Shown piece after piece: positions 26,537 through 36,341 of a stretch of DNA of 64,000 nt; the first letter of the stretch is position 1; each line of letters opens with the position of its first letter. The notes beneath the pieces are model-generated. The model saw nothing but the letters and a program-made list of their open reading frames with translations, was not told the DNA's origin and searched no databases. Source of the stretch: Sulfurimonas sp. (GTDB lineage Bacteria; Campylobacterota; Campylobacteria; Campylobacterales; Sulfurimonadaceae); NCBI RefSeq assembly GCF_041583195.1, contig NZ_JBFHGL010000001.1:186001-250000 (forward strand). Reading direction: 5' to 3'. The translations under genes and the position numbers were made by a program.

Positions 26537-26539
26537 CTT

Positions 26540-27316
26540 TTACTCCTCTGTCTCTTTGTTATTTTCTTCATAAGCTTCATAAGCTTTTTTTAGTGTTTCA
26601 TCTTCAGGATTATATTCTATTAAAAGTTCATAATAATGAGGTTCATAATCTTCAAGTTCATCACTACCCTCACCAAACCAGTTTGCGTCTATCTCTTCTA
26701 CACGGCTGTAAAAAGGCAGCATATCTTTCTTTTGTTCTAATGAAACATCTGATGTATGAAGTATTTTAAAGCTTTTAGCATCCAAAGTATATAGTTTTGA
26801 GTCTAAATAGATAAAAATTAAGCCTATATATGAAGATGAAGTCATATGATCAAAATCTTCTTTTAAAGGTGTAGGATGACCGTTAATTGATAAAATAGTC
26901 GCAAAAATATCAGGATGAAGCCATTGAATATCTGATGCGCTTTTTGTTATTTTGTTATAAATTTCAGAAGTCGGTGCAATAAGCAGTGCTCTTTTGTAAC
27001 CAAAAGCCATGATTACAGTATCACCCTCTTTTATAATCCATTTACCAGATGGTAAAGCAGTATTACTCAAGTCTTCAAAATCACTTAGTTTTAAAACAGC
27101 TACACTGTCTTTAAAACTCTCTACAACTGCACTTTTTACAATACTTGAGTGATCTTTATCTAACTTATGAACAACAAATCCACTCATTCCTACGTCTATC
27201 TTTTCAACTTTCATAGTAGCTGTGTCATTTTCATGATCTACACTTGCAATAGTTGATTTTAAAACAGAACCGTAAATGGACGACAATAAAAACATTAACG
27301 TAAAAATATACTTCAT
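26540..27316 (-). CDS. PgbA N-terminal-domain protein (plasminogen-binding-like), periplasmic
   Basis: 258 residues with a signal peptide (~1-16, MKYIFTLMFLLSSIYG). The body resembles the N-terminal domain of Helicobacter PgbA: KVEKIDVGMSGFVVHKL, VIMAFGYKRALLIAP, IQWLHPDIFATILS. The Lys-rich plasminogen-binding tail of the pathogen protein is absent; the C-terminus is acidic (ending EENNKETEE). So a conserved envelope role rather than host binding is likely. First gene of a long minus-strand run (glcD, yihY-like, GNAT). Confidence 0.8.
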   Translation of the reverse strand: MKYIFTLMFLLSSIYGSVLKSTIASVDHENDTATMKVEKIDVGMSGFVVHKLDKDHSSIVKSAVVESFKDSVAVLKLSDFEDLSNTALPSGKWIIKEGDTVIMAFGYKRALLIAPTSEIYNKITKSASDIQWLHPDIFATILSINGHPTPLKEDFDHMTSSSYIGLIFIYLDSKLYTLDAKSFKILHTSDVSLEQKKDMLPFYSRVEEIDANWFGEGSDELEDYEPHYYELLIEYNPEDETLKKAYEAYEENNKETEE

Positions 27317-27406
27317 CTAACTTCTTTTTATAATTTTATTGCGATTATATCGCAACTAAGCTAATTTTTGATAAGGTTACAAAAATAATTTTTACAGGTT
27401 TAATTT

Positions 27407-28597
27407 TTGTTTCGTATATCAATACTATTTTTTATATTAATTACAACACTTTTTGGCTCTAAAGTAGATTCTTTTAGATGGCCCGACGGTGTATCTTACC
27501 TTATGTTTCTAGAGCAACACAAGCTACCTGTTCAAGAGCTTTACTACGATCTAGACAAAGATGATCAAAAGCTTTTGGAAGAGGTTCGTGCAGGTACAAA
27601 CTGTCAAGTTGTTAAAAAAGATGATGGTGAAGTTGTACAAACTCTCATTCCTATGAATGACGAACTACAAATCCACTTATATAAACACAACGGTGAATAC
27701 CACTTTGAGGTTATACCTATTGTCAGTGAAACAAAACGTGAAGCTTTTGTACTGAAGATAAACAACTCTCCTTACTACGACATTATCAAAGCAACAGGAA
27801 GTAAAAAACTTGCTCAAATCTTTGTAGCTAACTACAGATATTCCCTAAACTTTAAAAGAGATCTTCGTAAAGGTGATACATTGATCATGATGTATGATCA
27901 AAAGTACCGCATGGGAGAGCCATTCTCTATGCCGATTTTAAAAGCTGCAATGATTGAGATGCGCGGTAAACAACACTATATTTACCACAATACACAAGAT
28001 GACAGATATTACAACTCAAAAGGTCATGAAGTTGAAGGTTTTTTACTTGCACGTCCAGTTAAAAATGCACGTATATCTTCGTACTTTACAAAAAGACGTT
28101 TTCACCCAATACTCAAAAAATACCGTGCCCATTTAGGTGTTGACTATGCAGCACGCCGCGGGACACCGATCGTAGCAGCTGGAAGCGGAAGAGTTATATT
28201 TAAAGGCTATACTCGCGGTTACGGAAACTTAATAAAAATAAGACACTCTGATGGTTATGTAACACTTTACTCTCACATGAAATCTTTCCGCAGAGGCATA
28301 CACAAAGGTAAGTATGTAAAAAAAGGTCATACAATTGGTTATGTAGGAAGTACAGGTCTATCAACTGGTCCACACCTTCACTTTGGTTTGTATAAACATG
28401 GACGTGCGGTAAATCCTCTTCGTGTAGTTCAAGTTACTACTACTAAACTAAAAGGTAAAAAGAAAGAAGAGTTTTTGCAACTTAAGAAAAACTACGATGA
28501 GAGTTTAAATATACACCTTGAAAACTTTACTAAATTTATAAAAGAGCCTAAACCAGATAGAGTATGCTACTTTTATGACGGGGTAAATTGTGAATAA
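27407..28597 (+). CDS. M23 peptidoglycan endopeptidase, Csd3/HdpA-like
   Basis: 396 residues, matching the ~400-residue Helicobacter Csd3 (HdpA) and Campylobacter Pgp3 layout: signal peptide ~1-17, N-terminal inhibitory/linker domains ~18-235, LytM domain with HLGVDYAARRGTPI (zinc His and Asp) and GPHLHFGLY (HxH). The extra C-terminal helix KKKEEFLQLKKNYDESL is typical. This enzyme trims peptidoglycan crosslinks and stem peptides and affects cell shape. Start is TTG, which gives the signal peptide directly. Overlaps the Nudix gene by 8 bases. Confidence 0.87.
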   Translation: MFRISILFFILITTLFGSKVDSFRWPDGVSYLMFLEQHKLPVQELYYDLDKDDQKLLEEVRAGTNCQVVKKDDGEVVQTLIPMNDELQIHLYKHNGEYHFEVIPIVSETKREAFVLKINNSPYYDIIKATGSKKLAQIFVANYRYSLNFKRDLRKGDTLIMMYDQKYRMGEPFSMPILKAAMIEMRGKQHYIYHNTQDDRYYNSKGHEVEGFLLARPVKNARISSYFTKRRFHPILKKYRAHLGVDYAARRGTPIVAAGSGRVIFKGYTRGYGNLIKIRHSDGYVTLYSHMKSFRRGIHKGKYVKKGHTIGYVGSTGLSTGPHLHFGLYKHGRAVNPLRVVQVTTTKLKGKKKEEFLQLKKNYDESLNIHLENFTKFIKEPKPDRVCYFYDGVNCE

Positions 28598-29159
28598 ATT
28601 TACAACTATAGAAAACATAGGAAAACTAGATAATCCAAAGTTTATAAAACCTATGAAAATTGACTATACATATAAGGGTGAGAAAAAAGTATGGGAAGCT
28701 GTTTTAAGCCATGACAGTGTCTCGATCATTTTGTACAATAAAGATAAGGACGCATTTGTAGTTGTAAAACAGATGCGAATACCTGTGCTAAATGCAAATA
28801 AAACAAATGGTGTAACATATGAGCTTTGTGCAGGTATTGTCGATAAAGACAAACCAAAAGTAGAGATAGCTAAAGAGGAAGTTCTTGAAGAATGTGGTTA
28901 CGATATAGACTCACGCTCAATCAAAGAGATCACATCTTTTTATACAAGTGTTGGTATAAGCGGAACTAGGCAAACACTTTACTATGCAGAGTGTGATGAC
29001 AATATGCAGGTAAATAACGGCGGTGGGCTTCATGATGAAGATATTGAGGTAATTTACATCCCTGTTAGTGAAGCTAAAGAGTTTATGTTTGATCAAAAAT
29101 ACCAGAAAACACCAGGTTTAATTATGGGTTTTTACTGGTTTTTTGATAATATTAAATAA
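28590..29159 (+). CDS. Nudix hydrolase, ADP/UDP-sugar diphosphatase type
   Basis: 189 residues. Nudix box read as AGIVDKDKPKVEIAKEEVLEECGY; the metal-binding EExG core is intact, while the usual Arg of REUxEE is Glu. The wider pattern (ELCAGIVDK, FYTSVGISGTRQTLYYAECD) resembles UDP-glucose pyrophosphatases (NUDT14-like) and ADP-ribose hydrolases. Overlaps the upstream peptidase gene, so co-translated; a link to cell-wall sugar nucleotides is possible but unproven. Confidence 0.83.
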   Translation: MNKFTTIENIGKLDNPKFIKPMKIDYTYKGEKKVWEAVLSHDSVSIILYNKDKDAFVVVKQMRIPVLNANKTNGVTYELCAGIVDKDKPKVEIAKEEVLEECGYDIDSRSIKEITSFYTSVGISGTRQTLYYAECDDNMQVNNGGGLHDEDIEVIYIPVSEAKEFMFDQKYQKTPGLIMGFYWFFDNIK

Positions 29160-29178
29160 TACTCAAGTAGTTTCATTC

Positions 29179-31365
29179 TTAAGATTCTTGGTATTTATCC
29201 CTTATAACTAAAAATTTATCTATATTATCTAAAAATATATCAACTAACTTTGGATCAAAATGCTTTCCTCTTTCTTCTCTAAAAAGATCTAAAATTTTAT
29301 CAAGCTCCCAAGCTTTCTTATATACCCTGTGGCTTCCTAAAGCATCAAATACATCTGCGATAGCAGTTATTCTACCAAATATATGTATATCCTCACCCTT
29401 TAAACCTTTTGGATAACCTGTACCATCCCATTTTTCATGGTGTCTGTATGCAACAATTGCAGCTGCTTTTAAAATTGGACGCTTTGATTTTTTTAATATA
29501 TTATAACCAGCACCACAATGACTTCTCATGATTATCCATTCTTTGTCAGTTAGTTTTCCTGGTTTTTTAAGTATAGAATCGGGTATACCTACTTTTCCTA
29601 TATCGTGCATAGGTGAAGCTGAGTATAACAACTCTGAATTTTTCTTTCCAAGTCCAGCTAGCATTGCCAATAGCTTTGAATATTCAGCCACCCTTTTAAC
29701 ATGGTAACCTGTTTCTTTAGAACGACTTTCACCAACTTCACCCATTTTATGAATTACTTCTTTTTGAGTATCTTCCAGTTCTTGATGAAATGTAACTATA
29801 TCTGTAACATCATGTCTTATTGCTAAATACTCTATAATATTTTCTGCTTCATCAAATATGGGGATTATAGATGAATCAACATAATAAGTCTTTCCATCTT
29901 TGGTTCTGTTCATTAACTGACCATTCCAAACTTTTCCAGAACTTATAGTTTTCCAAAGTTCTTTATATATTTGTGCAGAATTATCTGGATGTTTTAAAAT
30001 CCTGTGTGTATTGCCAAGTAATTCATCTTCTGAATAACCGGATATCTCTATAAACTTATCATTCACATATGTTATTTTTCCACTTATATCTGTACGTGAT
30101 AAAATATTACTTGAGTCAATTGCTCTTTCATACTCTTTAGATAATTTATATGCTTCACTGAAATTTTTACTTGTTATATTTAGATTTTGCTCTAATTCCT
30201 CTTTGATATCTTCCATCTCTGTAATATCACTTCTAATGCCAATATACTCAACTACTTTTCCATCATAATCTACGATAGGGTTTATTACAGTATTAACCCA
30301 ATAATGTCCACCGTCTTTTTTTCTGTTTTTTACTTTACCATACCAAGGTTTTTTATTTTGGATAGTTTCCCACATATCTTTAAAAGCTTCTTTTGGCATA
30401 TCTTGATGTCTAACCATATTATGTGGTTTTCCAATTAATTCATCTTTAGAATAACCAGATATCTCTACGAATTTATCATTTACAAATGTAATTATCCCTT
30501 TTAAGTCAGTTTTGGAAACGATCGAACTTCTATCTACGGCATCCTTATATTCATTCAAAAGCTGCTGTTTACATAGTATTTCAGTATTTTTTCTATCAGC
30601 ATCTACTGACATATCAACTTTTAATACTAACTCTTCAACATTAAACGGTTTACTTATATAGTCAAATGCACCGGCTTTATAACTGTCCCTGATTGTTTCT
30701 GGATTATTTGTACCTGATAAAATCATAACAGGTATATTAGAAAAATGTTTTTCTTTTTTTATCTTTCTTAAAATATCCAACCCTCTAGCATCAGGTAATT
30801 CCATATCTAAAATGATCATATTTACATCATTTTCATGTAACTTTTGAATGCCCTCTTCACCTGTATAAGCAGGTACTATCCTATAGTTTCTGGCATTAAG
30901 AATCTTTTTTATACTGATTTGTAAAAATTTTGAATCATCTATAACAAGTATTGTGGCATCATTATTTTGTTCAAGTTTACAAAATATGTTGCCTAATTCT
31001 TCTACAGCTTCATTAAAGTGGTTATCTTTAACAATATAATCGACTACTCCCAATTTAAACAGTGCTTCACGTTGTTCAGTATCTGTTTCTGCTGATAATA
31101 TCATTACTTTAGCATCGGTTAGCTTTCTTATTTCATTGTATAAATCATAACCTGATAAGTATGGTAAATTAAGATCTAATAATACGTAATCATAATCTTT
31201 CTCTTCTAAATATGATTGTGCCTTAGAAAATTCGAAAGATTGATCACAACTATGACCCATGTTACTTAAGGTTTTGAAAATATAATTATTAATGGTTTGA
31301 GCATCTTCAATAATTAATATATTATATTTCTTACCTATATAATTGACATGATTGCATTTTAACAA
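29179..31365 (-). CDS. Response regulator with REC-REC-PAS-PAS-HD-GYP domains
   Basis: 728 residues, no membrane segment. Two receivers in tandem (~14-125 with YVLLDLNLPYLSG; ~138-255 with MIILDMELPDARG and ISKPF), two PAS domains (~285-400 and ~415-530, each with GKPHNMVRH/GNTHRILKH-type cores), then HD-GYP (~540-720) with MHDIGKVGIPD, AYRHHEKWDGTGYP and ITAIADVFDAL. Degrades cyclic di-GMP in response to phosphorylation by unknown kinases. The PAS repeats are close relatives of the CetB-like protein nearby, suggesting local duplication. ATG at 31365 precedes the first receiver by ~12 residues. Confidence 0.9.
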   Translation of the reverse strand: MLKCNHVNYIGKKYNILIIEDAQTINNYIFKTLSNMGHSCDQSFEFSKAQSYLEEKDYDYVLLDLNLPYLSGYDLYNEIRKLTDAKVMILSAETDTEQREALFKLGVVDYIVKDNHFNEAVEELGNIFCKLEQNNDATILVIDDSKFLQISIKKILNARNYRIVPAYTGEEGIQKLHENDVNMIILDMELPDARGLDILRKIKKEKHFSNIPVMILSGTNNPETIRDSYKAGAFDYISKPFNVEELVLKVDMSVDADRKNTEILCKQQLLNEYKDAVDRSSIVSKTDLKGIITFVNDKFVEISGYSKDELIGKPHNMVRHQDMPKEAFKDMWETIQNKKPWYGKVKNRKKDGGHYWVNTVINPIVDYDGKVVEYIGIRSDITEMEDIKEELEQNLNITSKNFSEAYKLSKEYERAIDSSNILSRTDISGKITYVNDKFIEISGYSEDELLGNTHRILKHPDNSAQIYKELWKTISSGKVWNGQLMNRTKDGKTYYVDSSIIPIFDEAENIIEYLAIRHDVTDIVTFHQELEDTQKEVIHKMGEVGESRSKETGYHVKRVAEYSKLLAMLAGLGKKNSELLYSASPMHDIGKVGIPDSILKKPGKLTDKEWIIMRSHCGAGYNILKKSKRPILKAAAIVAYRHHEKWDGTGYPKGLKGEDIHIFGRITAIADVFDALGSHRVYKKAWELDKILDLFREERGKHFDPKLVDIFLDNIDKFLVIRDKYQES

Positions 31366-31407
31366 GTCGTTCCCCTAACTATCTCTTCATAAACCTATAT
31401 TGTATAA

Positions 31408-32520
31408 TTAGTTATTTAAGCTATTTAATGAAGATATTATATCATCCATTTTGTCGTTAATATTTCCAACGTAATCAGAAATATCATTCACTTCTACGGC
31501 ATTTCTTTGCAGTGAACCTGCATTGTCATGAATCGATTGAATAAGTACATTTAGTGTAGCAGCTGTTTCCCCCAAGCTTTTTTGTGTACGTTCAGCAAGT
31601 TTTCTTACTTCATCTGCTACAACAGCAAATCCACGACCATGCTCCCCAGCTCTGGCTGCTTCTATTGCTGCGTTTAATGCAAGTAAGTTTGTTTGTTCTG
31701 CTATATCACCTATATTTGTCAAAATATCTTTAGTTTCATTTGCACTATCAACTAACTCTTGAAGAGAATCAACCATTTGGTTTTCATTGTCAGAAACATG
31801 ATGTATTCTATTAACTGCATCTACTATCATACCCTTTAATTCTTCAATATTAGTATCAGTGATCTCAGTGATAGTATTGTTTAATTCTTCTGCACTCTCC
31901 TTTATCTGCTTATTTGTGTTGTCATTAGTTTCTTTCATATCGTTAAGAGCTTGACCTAAATAATTTATATTATTTAACACTTCAGCCATTTTTGCTTCAA
32001 CATTTACATTGCTTCTTTTTGCAAAGTCACCTGTAGCATATGCTTTTAGTGTTTCTACTGCATTATCTAGGTTTTTTTCTGCATTATCAAGCATATTATT
32101 AAGACTATTTTTTAAAACATGCACATAAGGTGTATCAGAATCTGAGATAATCCTGTCGGAAAAATCACCTTTAGATACTTTATCTGCAAGCAGTACCATC
32201 TCTCCTGCAACTACAGTATCTTGCTGTGATGCTTTTTGATAGCTTTTTACAATTTGGTTAAAGTTTTTTTCCGCTTCACTCTCAGCATTTTCATTTAAAT
32301 CAATTCTGTTTCTTTTAAACTGCATCATCTCTATAAGTTCTAAACGCTTATCATCTAGACCTGAACTACCGCCATTTGAATAGTTTATTGAAGCAATTAT
32401 GACTGCAATACCGATAACATTAAGTACTATTTGTATAACTATAGACTCTACCAACAAAATAGATAGTATCAATACAACGAAAGTGATTATTACGATTAAA
32501 TTTTTTTGCATATTATTCAT
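31408..32520 (-). CDS. Methyl-accepting chemotaxis protein, CetA-like
   Basis: 370 residues. N-terminal double hydrophobic segment (~8-45) with no sizeable periplasmic domain, HAMP-like linker (~90-160), and signalling domain with the hairpin core [23 protein letters not shown] split at the tip and [11 protein letters not shown]. No periplasmic sensor, so the signal must come from a partner, as in Campylobacter CetA, which senses redox through the PAS protein CetB. A CetB-like gene lies 10 bases upstream. No C-terminal CheR-binding pentapeptide. Confidence 0.86.
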   Translation of the reverse strand: MNNMQKNLIVIITFVVLILSILLVESIVIQIVLNVIGIAVIIASINYSNGGSSGLDDKRLELIEMMQFKRNRIDLNENAESEAEKNFNQIVKSYQKASQQDTVVAGEMVLLADKVSKGDFSDRIISDSDTPYVHVLKNSLNNMLDNAEKNLDNAVETLKAYATGDFAKRSNVNVEAKMAEVLNNINYLGQALNDMKETNDNTNKQIKESAEELNNTITEITDTNIEELKGMIVDAVNRIHHVSDNENQMVDSLQELVDSANETKDILTNIGDIAEQTNLLALNAAIEAARAGEHGRGFAVVADEVRKLAERTQKSLGETAATLNVLIQSIHDNAGSLQRNAVEVNDISDYVGNINDKMDDIISSLNSLNN

Positions 32521-32530
32521 TGTGATTTCC

Positions 32531-32914
32531 TTAGTTCATAGTCTTATAAAGTGCTTCAGCTTTTTTTATCTCTTCAGCTGAAGGTTTTCTTCTACAAGAT
32601 AGATAATATTTTTTGTTATCTTTAGGATCTACCATTGGAGCTACAGTAGCATATACCCAGTAAAAACCACCGTCTTTAGTTTTGTTCTTTACATAACCAG
32701 TCCAAATTTCACCTCTTTTTACAGTTTCCCATAAATCTTTAAATGCAGCTTTTGGCATATCTCTATGTCTAACAATATTATGTGGCTTCCCGACTAATTC
32801 ATCTATAGTATAACCTGCTACTTTACAAAAATCATCATTTGCAAATACTATGATTCCTTTCTCATCTGTCTGAGAAACCAAGAAGTCATTTAACTTTAAG
32901 ACATATTCACTCAT
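32531..32914 (-). CDS. Single-PAS protein, CetB/Aer-N-terminus-like
   Basis: 127 residues, entirely one PAS domain: [52 protein letters not shown] and [11 protein letters not shown]. These are the Aer/CetB FAD-binding PAS signatures. No output domain, so it acts through the CetA-like protein downstream (10-base spacing), reporting redox state for energy taxis. The final helix ([14 protein letters not shown]) could contact the receptor. Confidence 0.86.
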   Translation of the reverse strand: MSEYVLKLNDFLVSQTDEKGIIVFANDDFCKVAGYTIDELVGKPHNIVRHRDMPKAAFKDLWETVKRGEIWTGYVKNKTKDGGFYWVYATVAPMVDPKDNKKYYLSCRRKPSAEEIKKAEALYKTMN

Positions 32915-33001
32915 CTTTTAACCCCCAAATTTTCTATTTTAAACATTTTAACTATAAAGTATGTTAAAATTATGTCATTAAAATAAATTTTACCTTAAAG
33001 A

Positions 33002-33691
33002 TTGCAAGTGTATTCCGTTTTATCCAATAAAATAGTGTTAGTTGTAGAAGATGACAAGATAACAAATGAGATTGTAAGTCATATGTTAAAAAGTTATTTT
33101 AAAAGTGTTATCAGTTGTCATAGTGCTGAAGATGCTTACACACATTATTTAAATATAAAACCAGATGTAATTATTACCGATATAAATCTACCTGGAATGA
33201 ATGGTGTAGAGTTATCTAGAAAAATTCGTAAAGATGACACTTCAACCCCAATAGCTATAATTACTTCACACACTAAAAACAACTATCTTGTAGATCTGTT
33301 AAATATGCAAATACTTTTTTATTTACTAAAACCTATAGAGAAAGTAAACTTTAATGAAATGATGAAAAAGATTATAGATACTTTTAACGGGAATGAAAAA
33401 GATTTTTATTTTGAAAAAAATATATATTATGATTACAAGAAAAAAATTATAGTTAATACATCAAACTACATATCATTAAACAACAAAGAGATAGAGTTTA
33501 TTGAAGAGTTTATACAAAACAAAAACTCAATTCTGCCGAGTGAACATTTTGAAATAAAATTTGATATTGAAAATTCAAATGCTGTAAAACTACATATAAG
33601 CAGACTTAGAAAAAAACTACCAAAAGACACCATTAAAACAATCTATTCAAGAGGTTATATGTTGGATACGTCTAATACATATAAAATTTAA
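33002..33691 (+). CDS. Response regulator, receiver plus winged-helix domain
   Basis: 229 residues. Receiver ~8-120 with VEDDKITNEIV, VIITDINLPGMNG (phospho Asp ~57) and LLKPIEK. The C-terminal part (~155-225) ends SRLRKKLPKDTIKTIYSRGYML, a diverged OmpR winged helix. Start is TTG at 33002, preceded by CCTTAAAGA; no better start keeps the receiver whole. No kinase gene adjacent, so an orphan regulator. Divergent from the CetB-like gene across ~87 bases. Confidence 0.87.
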   Translation: MQVYSVLSNKIVLVVEDDKITNEIVSHMLKSYFKSVISCHSAEDAYTHYLNIKPDVIITDINLPGMNGVELSRKIRKDDTSTPIAIITSHTKNNYLVDLLNMQILFYLLKPIEKVNFNEMMKKIIDTFNGNEKDFYFEKNIYYDYKKKIIVNTSNYISLNNKEIEFIEEFIQNKNSILPSEHFEIKFDIENSNAVKLHISRLRKKLPKDTIKTIYSRGYMLDTSNTYKI

Positions 33692-33702
33692 CCATATTCT
33701 CA

Positions 33703-34056
33703 TTATTCAATAAAAAAATATATAAAAGCATTCCCTATTATCAACGCAAAAATATAAAAGCCAATTGAGCCAACAATCAACATCGTGATCATACTACCTG
33801 CACCAGGAGAAGTAGCATCTTTAAAACCTAATACAAATACTGCTAAAACTATAAGTATCAAAGCAAGATTGAAAGTACCATAAGCACCTATATCTTCAGA
33901 CGTAGTTTTTTGAGATGTCTGTATACTATGGTTTTTATCGACTAAAGTAGTTGTTACCTTTTTCTCTTTACCGGATTCACTTAACATTGATGGGATAATC
34001 ATAAATAATGGGACTACTAAAAAAAGTACGAGCACTGCAATGATAAAAGTTTTCAT
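33703..34056 (-). CDS. Small membrane protein with three helices, unknown
   Basis: 117 residues: N-terminal membrane helix (~3-25), polar periplasmic-looking loop with many Thr/Ser/Lys (~27-60), and two further hydrophobic segments (~62-80 and ~88-115) linked by KDATSPGAG. Not recognised. Convergent with the response regulator gene (11 bases apart). Confidence 0.6.
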   Translation of the reverse strand: MKTFIIAVLVLFLVVPLFMIIPSMLSESGKEKKVTTTLVDKNHSIQTSQKTTSEDIGAYGTFNLALILIVLAVFVLGFKDATSPGAGSMITMLIVGSIGFYIFALIIGNAFIYFFIE

Positions 34057-34170
34057 TATATCACCCTAATATAATTTGTAATGATTATACCAAATAATTA
34101 AGTAAATATTTTTGATATTCATATGATAAAATTTCATTTTACATCAATATACTAAAGGTTTAAAACAGTT

Positions 34171-34560
34171 ATGGCTATATTTGCATTGCAATCACCTGCA
34201 GGTGGTTTTTTAGATGAAGATCTAGAGCATTTCAATAAAAAATTTGATGACTGGTGTGTACAGTTTGATAATTTAGAAGATGCAACTCTTATAGCTTCAA
34301 CTTTAGAGAAAAGAAACAGTGTAGAAATAGTTGAAATAACACCGCTTAGTTATCCACAATATTATTTCCCTACTCTTCAAGGCGAGATCCACGCAACCAG
34401 ACAAATAGGTAATAAAATTCTTTGTATTTTAGAGCCTTATATGAGCTCAAACTTTAGACTCGCACTATGTGATCTAGATACTAAAAAAGTTAAAATTACA
34501 CCGACAAGGTATAAAAGTGTTCTAAGTGTCGAAGGTGCTTTTGCAAACTTTTCAGAATAA
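34171..34560 (+). CDS. Conserved hypothetical protein, 129 residues
   Basis: Soluble, no signal. Reads FALQSPAGGFLDEDLEHFNKK, DDWCVQFDNLEDATLIAST and LCILEPYMSSNFRLALCDLD, with two Cys. Not assigned to a family. AAAGG lies upstream of the ATG and the gene is followed by its own short spacer. Codon use is like its neighbours, so a genuine gene. Confidence 0.62.
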   Translation: MAIFALQSPAGGFLDEDLEHFNKKFDDWCVQFDNLEDATLIASTLEKRNSVEIVEITPLSYPQYYFPTLQGEIHATRQIGNKILCILEPYMSSNFRLALCDLDTKKVKITPTRYKSVLSVEGAFANFSE

Positions 34561-34615
34561 TATTCAAAGATAAGTATTGTGTTGTATAATAATTTAAATT
34601 ATTATAGGTAGTCGT

Positions 34616-35632
34616 ATGTATTTAAAAAGTTTAATTGTCAATGTTAGTTTTATTACAGTTGCAGCTTTTATATTTGTTGGATGTTCTGCTAAAAATCTAC
34701 AGTTTGTTAAACAACCTGAACTTGGTTCTAGTCTTACAAATAAATCTAGAGTAATAGTTACTAGGTCTGATGGTGCTAGTGGTTGTGATTATATTATACT
34801 TGATGGTAATAAAAGAATCGGACACATTAATGATTCAGATGGCTTACTTCTATGGGATAGAGAACCTGGCTTATTAATCTTACGCTCAGAGAAACAAAAT
34901 GATCTATGTGGAGGTAATAGTACCTCTATAAACTATTATCTTAAGCCGGAGGAAATATATAAAATTGATTTTAGTGTCCATAAAACACTTAAAGGACATG
35001 GTTTTAAACTACTCCAAGGAAATGTATTAACTGAACAAGAACGTGAACTACAAAAACAGCAAGCAGTTAACGAACAACGTAAAAAAGATTTAGTAGAAGA
35101 ACAGAAAAAACAAAAAGTTATTGTAAATGAATTTATAGAAAAAAAAGACTTTGAAAAACTAAAATCATATACAGACCAAAATCCAAATGCCGTATATTAT
35201 GTTAAAGATGAATCTCTTCGACTTGTACTCACCGGTCCAAAAGGTATGAAAGTTGGAGATATCCGTAAACTTATAAAAGAAAAAGAAAGTGAAGTAATAA
35301 TTATTTCACTTATCAAACGTGTTAAAACACCGTATAAAGAATACACTTTAGATGAGATAAGAACATTAAAGTCATTTGGTCTTTCCGATAAGATAATAGC
35401 AACTATGATAGATGTTACTACAGAACTTCTTAAAGATGAACAAAGACGTAAAGAACAAGAGTTTTTCTTATCAGAACAAAACAGAATTATGAAAGAGAAC
35501 AAACAAACAAAAACTATATATCAAAATGTTGGCGCTAAACAGCAAAAAACTGTTGGAGATGCTGTAATCGATAAAGCTACAGACGCTGTAATTGATAAAG
35601 GTATTAATATGTTATTGGATAGATTGTTTTAA
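34616..35632 (+). CDS. Lipoprotein with central coiled coil, unknown function
   Basis: 338 residues. Lipoprotein signal with lipobox FVGCSA (Cys at ~23). The next ~120 residues (VIVTRSDGASGCDYIILDGN, IGHINDSDGLLLWDREPGLL) resemble the DUF2846-type lipoprotein domain. Then a charged coiled coil (~140-175) rich in Glu, Gln and Lys, a helical part, a second charged stretch (~285-300), and a tail GDAVIDKATDAVIDKGINMLLDRLF with a short internal repeat (AVIDK). Anchored in the inner or outer membrane. Upstream of the FliG-like gene by 27 bases; a functional link is only suggested. Confidence 0.72.
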   Translation: MYLKSLIVNVSFITVAAFIFVGCSAKNLQFVKQPELGSSLTNKSRVIVTRSDGASGCDYIILDGNKRIGHINDSDGLLLWDREPGLLILRSEKQNDLCGGNSTSINYYLKPEEIYKIDFSVHKTLKGHGFKLLQGNVLTEQERELQKQQAVNEQRKKDLVEEQKKQKVIVNEFIEKKDFEKLKSYTDQNPNAVYYVKDESLRLVLTGPKGMKVGDIRKLIKEKESEVIIISLIKRVKTPYKEYTLDEIRTLKSFGLSDKIIATMIDVTTELLKDEQRRKEQEFFLSEQNRIMKENKQTKTIYQNVGAKQQKTVGDAVIDKATDAVIDKGINMLLDRLF

Positions 35633-35659
35633 TAACTCCACCATCTGAAAAGGAAGCAT

Positions 35660-36076
35660 GTGATATTTGGCAAAGAGAAAATTGCAAAAATTCTTAGCCG
35701 TATGAAAACGCAAGATTCTAAAAAAATTCTCGATACTATTTCTACAAAAAATATCCAACTTTCTAATGAGATCAGGGAGTTGATGTTCACATTTGAAGAC
35801 ATTATGGATTTAACTACAAAAGATATGCAGCTTTTGCATAAAAAAATCGATACTAATGATTTACTACTTGCAATGAAAGGGCTTAGTGACGAGTTAAAAG
35901 AAAAGCTACTCTCAGGAATCAGTTCTAATAAAAAAACCTTGCTTTTAGAAGATTTTGAACTTATGGGAAAAGTTAAATTAAGTGATGTAGAATCTTCTCG
36001 TCAGAAAATAATGGATGTTATTCGTGAGATGATTGAAACAGGAGAAATCTCTTTAGATGATGAATGGATCGAATAA
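35660..36076 (+). CDS. Orphan FliG-type protein with only middle/C-terminal domain
   Basis: 138 residues against ~340 for flagellar FliG. The match to the FliG C-terminal core is clear: FTFEDIMDLTTKDMQLLHKKID, LLLAMKGLSDELKEKLLSGIS and LLEDFELMGKVKLSDVE, then VIREMIETGEISLDDEWIE. The N-terminal FliF-binding domain and most of the middle domain are missing. Start GTG at 35660 with AGGAAG 4 bases before. It could bind MotA/FliM-like partners or be a decoy; the ordinary FliG would be elsewhere. Confidence 0.78.
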   Translation: MIFGKEKIAKILSRMKTQDSKKILDTISTKNIQLSNEIRELMFTFEDIMDLTTKDMQLLHKKIDTNDLLLAMKGLSDELKEKLLSGISSNKKTLLLEDFELMGKVKLSDVESSRQKIMDVIREMIETGEISLDDEWIE

Positions 36077-36341
36077 AAAATTTTATAAATCACCCTTGAA
36101 TAGAAGAGTTAATTGATAGGTAAGACTTATGTGGAGAAAACCAATGACCATATTTTAAGCCATTCGTACTACTTTAAAATCCGGGAACTGAATCTTTACA
36201 CCTCTAAGTTCAAGGAGAAACATATTATAACCAAAAAACATATAAATAGTCAACAGTTCATATATGCCTTTATTCTAACATTTACATCTGGCATTAAATT
36301 TGCTATTTTGAAATACATTAATTTGTTTTAAGGACTTATAA

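Noticed and set aside
36113-36331. Plus-strand 72-codon reading from TTG in the spacer after the FliG-like gene
   Set aside because: No ribosome site, no recognisable motif, atypical composition and no fitting context; the spacer otherwise shows nothing convincing.
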